A stretch of 64,000 nucleotides of DNA, taken from the NCBI GenBank assembly GCA_965178125.1, contig OZ237735.1, positions 2,542,001 through 2,606,000 of the forward strand, read 5' to 3'. Below, one piece after another: positions 22,774 through 34,700 of this stretch (position 1 is the first letter of the stretch; each line of letters begins with the position of its first letter). Position numbers and translations under genes: made by a program. The DNA comes from Bilabrum cf. latius. Taxonomy: Eukaryota; Bigyra: Bicosoecida; Bigyra; Bicosoecida. Below the pieces are notes generated by a model. It searched no databases, was not told the DNA's origin, and saw only the letters and a list, made by a program, of their open reading frames with translations.

Positions 22774-25700
22774 ATGATTTTCAACAAAGTTCACAAACCG
22801 AATTGCCGGCGCATCTCCCCTAGAATGCTTTGCAGTGGTCTGGGGGCCCGAATTCTGCATTGTCTTCTGTTGCTGCGATTTGGCGTCCTATCTGGCGCAC
22901 AGGTAAGCGATAGTCCCGTGTCCGCGGTCTCAAACAAGTCTACGCATTGAATCTCCCTGCAATATTTGTAGTTTAAGAACTATTGCGAACAGGAATGGGT
23001 CCAGTGCTTGTGTGTCGCGAACTTCTTGTGGTTTCCAGCAAGCATAGAAGCTAAATTCCATCGCAACAGACGATTGTTAGCCCCAAAACATACTACCATA
23101 GTATTTCTACAACACGAGGGGGTTAACGTACACGCTTGTGCGCCATGACGTCAATGAACATGATTCTCACCTTTGGAACCAACGACTACAAATATCGCAG
23201 TCTCCTACACCATCCCCTGGCTGGGAGTCGGCCGTGACGGGGCCTATGGGCTTCTCCATGCACAACAGCACCGCGCTGAACGTGACTGCGCCATCCTGCT
23301 CCGGGCTGGCGGCGGCGCTGGCTTCGGGCTAGACCGTGGAGCTGGGCCGCACGATGGTGGTGCTGGGCGACCTGGACGGGAATGGCGTGCTGGACGTGGC
23401 CATCGGAGCGTCTGGTGGGGACGGCGCTGTGCACGTGGTGCGACTGGGAGGGCCAGACGGGACGCAGTGCGTGGGGTCACACGGGATCTCGAAGACGTCC
23501 GGGGACATGCCGTCGGGCGTGTTCGCGAAGCCGCGATTCGGGCAGCGCATGTCGGCCCTGGGCGATGTGGACCAGGACGGTGTGCCTGATCTGCTGGTGG
23601 GCACGTCGGGATCCTCTCGAGGCAGCAACGCGCACAAGGGGCAGGCCTTCGTGCTGCTGCTGCGGGCCAACGGCACGGTGCGCGACTACCTGGTGATCGA
23701 CGTGACCGCGTCGAGCCTGGATTACTACTTGTTCCTGGCGTACTTCGGGGAGGGCACGGCCACGATCATGTCGGGAGATGAGGTGGCGGCGGCGGGCCCG
23801 GGGCAGGGCTGCAAGATCGCCATCCGGGAGTATGAAGCCGCCATCGTGATCGTGAATGTGGAGATGAGCGGTGCGGCGCTGGCGCTGGGCACGCACAACC
23901 GGCTGGCGTACTCGGCCGTGGGCGGCACGACCGACGCAGACGACTGGGGCCAGATCATGGCTGGCGTGGGCGACGTGGACGAGGACGGCGTGCACGACCT
24001 GGCCGTGGCTGCACCGTCGCGCGACTCGAACTATGGGTCTGTGTTCGTGATGTTCCTGGACGCGTCAGACGGCGTGAGCAGCTCGGTGGAGCTGTCTCGG
24101 ACGGGCGGGTATCTGAGCCAGTTCGTGTCGCTGGGATCGTATGACCTGGCCTAGGCGTACCAGATGCAGGGCGCCGACGTGGATGGGGACGGGACGCGGG
24201 ACGTGGTGGTGGGCATCCCTCGGCAGGACGCGGTGCTGGTGGTATTCCTGGACGAGAGCGGGCAAGCGCGGGGCGGGCAGCTGGCGAAGGCATCTGAGCG
24301 CGGGTATGGTCTGTCGTACAACACGTTTGGCAGCAGTGTGGGCGCGCTCGGTGACGTGAGCGGGGACGGGCGAGTGGACCTGGTGGTGTGCGACGAGGGG
24401 CAGGGTCAGGTGTCTGTGGTGCGCGTGGGTGTGCGTCCGAGTCCATCACCGGTGAGCGCTGAGTGTGTATGTGTGTGTGTGTGCAAGTGTGGCTAGCTGC
24501 TGCATCATGACGAGTGCCGGGTGTGTATGTGTATGTGTATGAGTGTGTGTTTGTATGCGCTGCAGGGTCTTGCGAACCGCTTGGAAGAGTATGCGATGCG
24601 CCTGGCTGCACTTGTTTGCAATCACGTGTTTCGTGTTGCTAGCTGCCCCCTTGCCCTCTTTCGCGCAGACTCCATCCGTGACACCATCGGCCAGCGCGAC
24701 ACCGAGCAATGTGAGTGCCGCATGTTGGTTGATGCATGATGCCGTGATCGCGTGCATCGAGTACGTATCTAGTCGTGTTGCTGCTGTGTCGAGTGCTTCT
24801 GCCTGTCCCGCAGTCTCCGTCGCCGTCGATCACCCCAACAGCTTCTGTCACGGCGTCCACTACCCCAAGCGCCTCTGTCACACCGTCAACTGGCTGGGAG
24901 TCGGCCGTGACGGGGCCTATGGGCTTCTCCATGCACAACAGCACCGCGCTGAACGTGACTGCGCCATCCTGCTCCGGGCTGGCGGCGGCGCTGGCTTCGG
25001 GCTAGACCGTGGAGCTGGGCCGCACGATGGTGGTGCTGGGCGACCTGGACGGGAATGACGTGCTGGACGTGGCCATCGGAGCGTCTGGTGGGGACGGCGC
25101 TGTGCACGTGGTGCGACTGGGAGGGCCAGACGGGACGCAGTGCGTGGGGTCACACGGGATCTCGAAGACGTCCGGGGACATGCCGTCGGGCGTGTTCGCG
25201 AAGCCGCGATTCGGGCAGCGCATGTCGGCCCTGGGCGATGTGGACCAGGACGGTGTGCCTGATCTGCTGGTGGGCACGTCGGGATCCTCTCGAGGCAGCA
25301 ACGCGCACAAGGGGCAGGCCTTCGTGCTGCTGCTGCGGGCCAACGGCACGGTGCGCGACTACCTGGTGATCGACGTGACCGCGTCGAGCCTGGATTACTA
25401 CTTGTTCCTGGCGTACTTCGGGGAGGGCACGGCCACGATCATGTCGGGAGATGAGGTGGCGGCGGCGGGCCCGGGGCAGGGCTGCAAGATCGCCATCCGG
25501 GAGTATGAAGCCGCCATCGTGATCGTGAATGTGGAGATGAGCGGTGCGGCGCTGGCGCTGGGCACGCACAACCGGCTGGCGTACTCGGCCGTGGGCGGCA
25601 CGACCGACGCAGACGACTGGGGCCAGATCATGGCTGGCGTGGGCGACGTGGACGAGGACGGCGTGCACGACCTGGCCGTGGCTGCACCGTCGCGCGACTC

Positions 25701-28700
25701 GAACTATGGGTCTGTGTTCGTGATGTTCCTGGACGCGTCAGACGGCGTGAGCAGCTCGGTGGAGCTGTCTCGGACGGGCGGGTATCTGAGTCAGTTCGTG
25801 TCGCTGGGATCGTATGACCTGGCCTAGGCGTACCAGATGCAGGGCGCCGACGTGGATGGGGACGGGACGCGGGACGTGGTGGTGGGCATCCCTCGGCAGG
25901 ACGCGGTGCTGGTGGTATTCCTGGACGAGAGCGGGCAAGCGCGGGGCGGGCAGCTGGCGAAGGCATCTGAGCGCGGGTATGGTCTGTCGTACAACACGTT
26001 TGGCAGCAGTGTGGGAGCGCTCGGTGACGTGAGCGGGGACGGGCGAGTGGACTTGGTGGTGTGCGACGAGGGGCAGGGTCAGGTGTCTGTGGTGCGCGTG
26101 GGTGTGCGTCCGAGTCCATCACCGGTGAGCGCTGAGTGTGTATGTGTGTGTGTGTGTGCATGTGTGGCTAGCTGCTGCATCATGACGAGTGCCGGGTGTG
26201 TATGTGTATGTGTATGAGTGTGTGTTTGTATGCGCTGCAGGGTCTTGCGAACCGCTTGGAAGAGTATGCGATGCGCCTGGCTGCACTTGTTTGCAATCAC
26301 GTGTTTCGTGTTGCTAGCTGCCCCCTTGCCCTCTTTCGCGCAGACTCCATCCGTGACACCATCGGCCAGCGCGACACCGAGCAATGTGAGTGCCGCATGT
26401 TGGTTGATGCATGATGCCGTGATCGCGTGCATCGAGTACGTATCTAGTCGTGTTGCTGCTGTGTCGAGTGCTTCTGCCTGTCCCGCAGTCTCCGTCGCCG
26501 TCGATCACCCCAACAGCTTCTGTCACGGCGTCCACTACCCCAAGCGCCTCTGTCACACCGTCAACTGGCTGGGAGTCGGCCGTGACGGGGCCTATGGGCT
26601 TCTCCATGCACAACAGCACCGCGCTGAACGTGACTGCGCCATCCTGCTCCGGGCTGGCGGCGGCGCTGGCTTCGGGCTAGACCGTGGAGCTGGGCCGCAC
26701 GATGGTGGTGCTGGGCGACCTGGACGGGAATGGCGTGCTGGACGTGGCCATCGGAGCGTCTGGTGGGGACGGCGCTGTGCACGTGGTGCGACTGGGAGGG
26801 CCAGACGGGACGCAGTGCGTGGGGTCACACGGGATCTCGAAGACGTCCGGGGACATGCCGTCGGGCGTGTTCGCGAAGCCGCGATTCGGGCAGCGCATGT
26901 CGGCCCTGGGCGATGTGGACCAGGACGGTGTGCCTGATCTGCTGGTGGGCACGTCGGGATCCTCTCGAGGCAGCAATGCGCACAAGGGGCAGGCCTTCGT
27001 GCTGCTGCTGCGGGCCAACGGCACGGTGCACGACTACCTGGTGATCGACGCAACCGCGTCGAGCCTGGACTACTACTTGTTCCTGGCGTACTTCGGGGAG
27101 GGCACGGCCACGATCATGTCGGGAGATGAGGTGGCGGCGGCGGGCCCGGGGCAGGGCTGCAAGATCGCCATCCGGGAGTATGAAGCCGCCATCGTGATCG
27201 TGAATGTGGAGATGAGCGGTGCGGCGCTGGCGCTGGGCACGCACAACCGGCTGGCGTACTCGACCGTGGGCGGCACGACCGATGCAGACGACTGGGGCCA
27301 GATCATGGCTGGCGTGGGCGACGTGGACGAGGACGGCGTGCACGACCTGGCCGTGGCTGCACCGTCGCGCGACTCGAACTACGGGTCTGTGTTCGTGATG
27401 TTCCTGGACGCGTCGGACGGCGTGAGCAGCTCCGTGGAGCTGTCTCGGACGGGCGGGTATCTGAGTCAGTTCGTGTCGCTGGGATCGTATGACCTGGCCT
27501 AGGCGTACCAGATGCAGGGCGCCGACGTGGACGGGGACGGGACGCGGGACGTGGTGGTGGGCATCCCTCGGCAGGACGCGGTGCTGGTGATATTCCTGGA
27601 CGAGAGCGGGCAAGCGCGGGGCGGGCAGCTGGCGAAGGCATCTGAGCGCGGGTATGGTCTGTCGTACAACACGTTCGGCAGTAGCGTGGGAGCGCTCGGT
27701 GACGTGAGCGGGGACGGGCGAGTGGACCTGGTGGTGTGTGACGAGGGGCAGGGTCAGGTGTCTGTGGTGCGCGTGGGTGTGCGTCCGAGTCCATCACCGG
27801 TGAGCGCTGGGTATGTGTGTATGTGTGTGTGTGCGCGCATGTGTGGCTAGCTGCTGCATCATGACGAGTGCCGGGTGTGTGTGCGCATGCGTGTGAATGA
27901 TTTGGTTGGCTGGGTATCGTTGGCAGTGGAGTTTGTGAACCATCGCGGATTCTATATGTGCATTGATTTGGTATGGCTGCTGTGGTATCCGGTTTGCGGT
28001 GTGCGTGGTTCATTCCTCGGTTACCATTTAAGTGTTAGATCACCCTCGCAGTCATCATCGCCAACGCCGAGCACCTCGGCATCTTAGGTAAGCACCTAGT
28101 CTCTCTGAGTGTTTATTGCACTTATGCGGTCAAGATTAGCTCCCTATTGTTTCATTCCTTGCTTGCATCTCGCAGTCCCCAAGCACAACTCCCAGTGCTA
28201 GCGTGAGTCCGACATCAACTACTTCACCCACCCCCTCAACCACAAGTACCAGCAGTGCCACTCCGTCTACAACTACAACTCCCGTAAGTCTCTGGTGATA
28301 GTGTGCCTGAATTTGCACTTGATAGTTGGTATCAACAGCAAGTTTTTCAACTGCACTGATCCGGTCCTTAAGCTGCATGCTTGCCCATTCTCGTCGCGCA
28401 GACCGCAAGCCCGACCCCTAGCCCCTCTAGTTCACCAGTCAAGGTGATAAGTCGCGTTAGCATCGACCTGACAACCATTGACTACTGTGATGGAGCCGTT
28501 GTGTTAAATGCGTCAAGTTCAGGCTTGTCACGTGACGTTGGCATGTTCAGTCCAGTGTACAGGTGGGGTGTCCGCCTTGTGTCTTCAAGTTCCGGCGCAT
28601 CGTCACAGCTAGTCTCAGCTGTAACTTAGCTGGACCGTGCACTTGGATTCTTGGCATGGTCTGAACATCCGGTGTTGCGGCTGGAACCGGTACCATCTGC

Positions 28701-31700
28701 GACGGTGCTGCAGCACTACCAGAGCAACCGCACCACGGCTATGAACGAGTCCACCTCGTGGCTACTACCACAAGTTTCAATCGGCAACACGGCAGTGTTG
28801 CAATTTATTGTCCTGGTATCAAATGCATCAGTGTTATAGCAAGCTCAGAATGACAGTATTTGGGGCTATTCGCTCAACGATACTGAAGTGGCGTCTGCGC
28901 AGCTTGAGCTGCACGGCACGCCACGAGTCGTGCTCAAGCAACCAAAGCTCGCTGTGGTCGTCGGTAGACATCAGCCCATCTCTGTCAACCCGACGGCATC
29001 CCTGTGCTGGGGGTCAATCGGATCCGCAGAGGCGGCAGAAAGCGTGTCTGCTGGGTTTACCTGGTAGTTTGTGGGTTCCGTTCATCACGTTGGTGCGAGT
29101 GCAACGCCATCGGACATGCTGGAGGCAGTCAATGCGTCTCTTCACGAGTTGCATTCAGATAAATCAAGCGCTGGCTCCACGACACAGCAGTACGCTGGGT
29201 TTGACAGAGATTCGGCGAGGTTGGCGTTGCTTTCAAAGTATGGTCAGCACACTGATGCGCACTACGTCAACCTGACCGATCTTGCGCTGCAACCTGACTC
29301 ACAGGCAACTAGTCCTTTAGAAGGCGTCAAGTTATATGTGCCCCGAAGTGCTTTGCGGCCAAATCATGGATACATCTTTGCTGTTCGGTGTGAAGTATGG
29401 TTTCGCGGATCCAGTGGAACCTTTGAGCGTATGCTCATTGGATCTCATCACCCTGTGTACGCCCCGGGGCAGTCTCCGGGGCACACGTTTGGTCTTGTGG
29501 CCATCGGTGTTCGCAGAACTGCGATAGCGGTGCCAGTAGATGGTGGTGATCGAACTGTCTCTCCAGATAGTAGCCTCGTGATCCGAGCAGGGCGACAGGA
29601 TCAGGCCGTAGACTAGGACTATCAGAGCAGTCAAACCGCAGTCGATCGAGGCTACGACGGAACAGAATACGATGCCGTGCAGGTGTTCCAGTGGACTTGT
29701 TCTGCATGGCTGGGAAACTCTGCATCCGATTGTAGCCAGCTTGTTCCGGGTGCAGGACAACCCACAACTGAACGTGAGTCCAGCCTGTCGTCGGCCCAGC
29801 TGGCTCCACTGGCTGGCGGCAGACTCATGCTCAATCTATCAGTCCATGCAGGATTGGTCGCTAGAGAAGCTTCCAGTGCAGCCGGACAACGGAGACTTTA
29901 GCAGCTTGCAGAGCCTGCATCGATGAATTTCACCGCGGCATCGCTCTCGGTCAGCCACTCTACTGCGACCGTCTCCGTGGCCACTCCCGGAGCGCCTGCT
30001 GTGGAGATCATGACAGATCGAACAAAGCACGCGAGGACTGCAGCCGAAGGGGGTGCGGTTATTGTGTCTGCTTCATCAAGGCTGGTCTTGGATGCCATAA
30101 TCAATAACGAAGCCACCATCGGTGCGAGCGTGGACGATAACTCTGATGTACTGTGGCACCAAACCGCGGGTCCGGTTCTCGCCGGTGTCCCGCAAGGTCC
30201 TCAGCGAGACTACCTAGACCTAGCACCCGGCGCGTCAGATCCGATCTTGACAACCTCATCTTCTTCTTCGTTTGTGCTGAGATCAGGAGTGCTGGTCCCC
30301 GGCGAGACGTATTGGTTTGCTGTCTCAATCAGCACCAACGCAGGCGCTGGTACTGCATCTGGAGCGGCCTCACAGGCAGTGGTACGCATCTTTGTCAACT
30401 TGCCACCTACTCCTAGGTCCATTAGCTTTGCTTTGCTTGCATCAGAAGTGTCTAGCTTTGCGCCAACTGACTCGGTTGACGGGGGCTCGACACGGCAGGT
30501 GCCACGGGTTCTTATTGACACCGTGACAGTAAGCACCCCTCCGTGGAGTGATGACTCAGAGCACCTCCCTATTCTGTACTCTATGTACCTAGACACACTC
30601 GGGGAGCTGAGTGACCTCAATTCCAGCAGCATATCGCTGGATGAGGGGCAGGTGGAGGCTGTCATCAACAGACCAGGTGTAGTCGCGCTGCGGGGACCCG
30701 GCATCGAGCCTTCGTTCCAGACTGTAATTCCGAAGGGACCCACCGAGAATGGCGGGCCGCAAGTGACGATGACCATGATCATAATCGGGACTGACGCGCT
30801 AGGGGCACAAGGTATTGCTGCCGCTCGGTTTTAGATTCGTCCGGCTCTAACCGCCGAGGAAGCTGCGAACCCGTCATTTGTGGAAGGCGCTGCGTCCTCG
30901 TTGTTTGATCGCGCCATGCAAAGCGCAGCAACTGCGAATCCAGAGCAAGCTGTCGCACTGATAGGGTCTTCTGCAGGATTGCTGAACGAGATCCCGCCTG
31001 GAAATTCAATCGACGACTCAGACGGCGCGCTGAGGCGCTCTCTGTTCCGTGAACGACTCTTGGGATTGATGGGAAATGTCGCCCTTACGCTGGAAGTGAG
31101 CGGGCCGAACATCCAGCTTGCATCCGCATCAACGCAAGAAGTGCTATCGCAGCCAGAGTCTGTATCAAATGGCTCAATAAATCTGGCTTTGGATGCGACA
31201 GAAGTACTGCTTCGCAGACGCGGTGACACGGAAACAAGCGAGGACTCACTAGGCGATGGGCCTGGAAGGTCCGTACTGGACATGTTTCGGGTCGCATCGA
31301 ATGCAGGGCTACACCTTACGAACGGAAGTGGGATTCTAGGTTCAGAGCGAGTGTCGAATCAGTCGCAGATGCTGACTCGCGCTCTGCTAGAAGGGGCGGT
31401 GCCTGGAGAAGCGCAGAGAGTAATCTAGTCGGGAACTCAGAATCGATCTGTAGGGCTGCGGTTAGTGGCCGGGCGCATCGATACAGGTAGTGCAATGCTA
31501 GAATCAGGCACAGCAGCTCAAGGCGGTGGCGGGGTCTTGGCTGCGGTTGGTTTGTCGGGGACTACCGTGGACGGAGTCTAGCAGGCCGCAGCTGCGTACT
31601 GTGGTGGCTCTGTGCCGGCTCTTAACCTGACTGCCGCAGAGCTGCGCGCTGCGAGGGCAGCTGCATAGGACCCCGAGACCTTCGGTGTGGCTCTTGTTGC

Positions 31701-34700
31701 TGCTGCTGGTACGGGTCCCTCCAGGCAGCGCCTTATGCAGCAAGCAGTCTTACTGGATGAAGGCGTTGATGCAACTGTGATGAAGTGGGATGTCCCGTCC
31801 AGTGACACAGAAGGGGGATCACCCCATCCGCTAGACAACGCCGGTATCGAGCCAGTATTTGATATCAACGGGAATGTGGTACGCACTTCGGACACCTCCG
31901 ACCTACCTATCAGTGTACCGCCCGGTGTGCAGGTGAACCGCACATCCGAGGTCAGTGTCGAGCAGCTAGAGGGCTCGATTGGCTCAACTGTGACCGTGGA
32001 ACTAGTCCGAGCAGGCAGTTCCGAGCCAGTAAATTTTGCCACCAATCTGCAAGCATGTGTATTTGTGCCCCATCCTCAGGAGGATGCGGCGTGGTTTGAC
32101 CAAGACATCGAGATCGATGAAGTTCCCGTGATCCCATTGGTGCCAGGCGATACGCAGCGGCAGGTTGGAGTGTCGCTCGAATATGACCCGGTGGCTGCAT
32201 TGCAGCTCCCGCACTCATGCGCAGACACGCTGAGCGCAAATTAGACAGAGCAATAGTTTGAAGCGAGCCAAGTTCTGCAGGCAACGGCGTGCATCTTCTG
32301 GGATGAGACTACCCAGACGTGGTCGGCAGACGGATGCGAAGCAGTGGCAGTCCTCGGTACAGGCGTGGTCTGCAGGTGCAGCCATCTCACTAATTTTGCC
32401 GCTCGTGTGGAGCTCCTGCGCTCGTCCAATCGAGAAGTGTTTGCAGTCGGGGCCCAGAGGCGCACTGCACAAGACGTGCGGGACAACCCCGAGGTGTTCA
32501 TTGCGGTGGGGGCCATGACACTCGGCATCATCATTGCTGCAGTGTGCTCCGTTTGGATAGAGAATCGCGACAGAATCCGCTTCAGCCGAAGACTCGTCAA
32601 GGACCCGGAGGTTGGTATCGTAAGGGATATGGTTCGGCTGGAGGGCAGCGGCGAAGTCTTGCACACTGCACTGAGAGATTGGGAATCTGGTATGCGCAAT
32701 AGTGAACTGGGACTTACCGAGGAGAAAGCCCTGGAAAAGAAACTGGATAGAGCTCTCACTGCCACCATCGACGCGCTTCAAGCGGTTGGTGGCTTGGCTG
32801 GAGTACAGCCGTCTGCAGCAGGGAGCAGAAAGAAGTCAAAGGCCAGGTCCAGCTTTCCCGAATTCGAGAGCAAGCTGCCAGGGACGCGCGTGTTCTTAGA
32901 GCAGGAATATTTGGCAGTGCTAGCGCAGAGGAACGAGCGCGATTGCAGCGACAGCGCTTGTTCCGGGTGCTATGCAGCATGCTGCAGCACCATGCCAGCC
33001 GAGGACGTGAAAAGCACGGGCAACAGTTCAGACACGCAGGCCTCCCAGAACCTTTCATCGACCGGCAGCAGCTTGCAAGCCATGTACAGAGGGATAGTTC
33101 GAGAATCGAATCACAGCTCTGGTGAGCTGGACCAGTCGAGCCGTGGCGCCGGCAAGGGCGTCCGCCGCAAGGCTGGGTCAGCGAAGCGAGGACCTCCGTA
33201 GGCTCATACGGAGAGTAGAGGGGCTGAGTACCTGTCGCAGCTTAACCCATGCCAGCGGGCATGGGTCATGAAGTGTGACATTCTCAAGCTGTGGTGTTCG
33301 CGGCTGCCGTTTGAGCACGTCTTCCTGGCAGCATTTCTTCGGTTTGACTACCAGCAAGATAGGACCATGCGACTGGGCTAGCTGCTTGCCGTCGTCTTCA
33401 TCGGGATGTTCACCACTGCTTTCTTCTACAGCGTCTCCGGTGGCACTGCAGCTGGGATAGATGCGGATTGCGACGGAATTGACGACTTTGCAGAGCCCGC
33501 GCTCTGGGAACAGCTCGTCTTTGCTGCTGCCTCATCAGTGCTATAGCTACCGGCGTCAGTTCTTCTGACAGTACTCTTTGGTATGGCTGGCAACGCATGT
33601 TTCATGTGGAGGTACTTTCCAATTTGGCGCGAGCTGGAGCTGCGCAAGGTGGCAGAGGTCCACCTGGGCTCCAAGGTGGGTGACCTGAGGAGGAAGCTGC
33701 AGGTTATGCAGACATCGCTGGCAAACTGGCTTCAGACCACCACCGAGCACGTCAGCCCCGATGATTTTGATCAGCTTCGCATGGTTTGCGAGCTGCTGGG
33801 TGACGATCGCGCCGAAGAGATAGTGGACGAAGTGCTTGAAGGGCGGAGGGCGATTGCATCCGGCCGTTTCGCAGAACAAGTGGATGAAGCCAAACGATTC
33901 GGAGCCGGTGCCGCAGATCAAGTCGTTGCAGATGCTCCGCCGAGCCACTTGACCGTGTCACGATAGTCCTCTATGGCCGACATGCGATCCCGGGTGCACG
34001 AAACGAGCGTTCGACTTAGGCTGCTGCGAGCAATCAGGGACTACGGAGATTTTCTGGCTTCATCCTACAGGTCTGAGCTGAGCTGTATGGGATTTATCTG
34101 GTCTTGGCGCTGCGGCGAACTCTCGTGCTGCCGAAGCTAGCGGTACCAGGAAGTGGAAGCATCGCACCATCGCGTCATTGGCATCTTTGCTGCCCAGCTT
34201 GCTGACATGAAGGCATCCAGGGGGGGCAACGTTGGAGTGCTGGCGAAAAAGTACGCCAATGCTGCGCACTCTGCTTTGATCGAGAGCGCCGACAGCAAGC
34301 GCACGGATTTGGCGAAGCTGTTTATGCCTGTCTTGGTGCTTGCGGACGTGTTCAACCCGGCAGCACTGGGCTGGACCAAGGCACCTTCGACTTGCCGTGC
34401 CTGCTGCCCTTGTTTCGTGTGGTGCTACAACCGCATGCCGAGCCAGGAACCGCTCTTCTTGGTACAACAGCTCGCTGCTGACGGCAGACCCTACGGTTGC
34501 TGTCACACCAGGCGCGACTCTCGAGCAGATCCAACGCAGGACTGGATTGCAGCGGTGCGGGCCGATGAAGAAGAGCACCCGCCAATCAAGCTGCAGCACG
34601 AGGCTGACGCAAGCGCAGAAATTGAGCTGCAGACACAATTGCAGGGTGCTGATGTGCACCGCGCGGCAGTCTCGGCGGTGGCGGACTCGGACGGCCGCCA

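Noticed and set aside
24463-24540. Spaced TG-rich repeats as a CRISPR-like array
   Set aside because: They are intronic (TG)n microsatellites duplicated with the module in a eukaryotic gene; there are no spacers.
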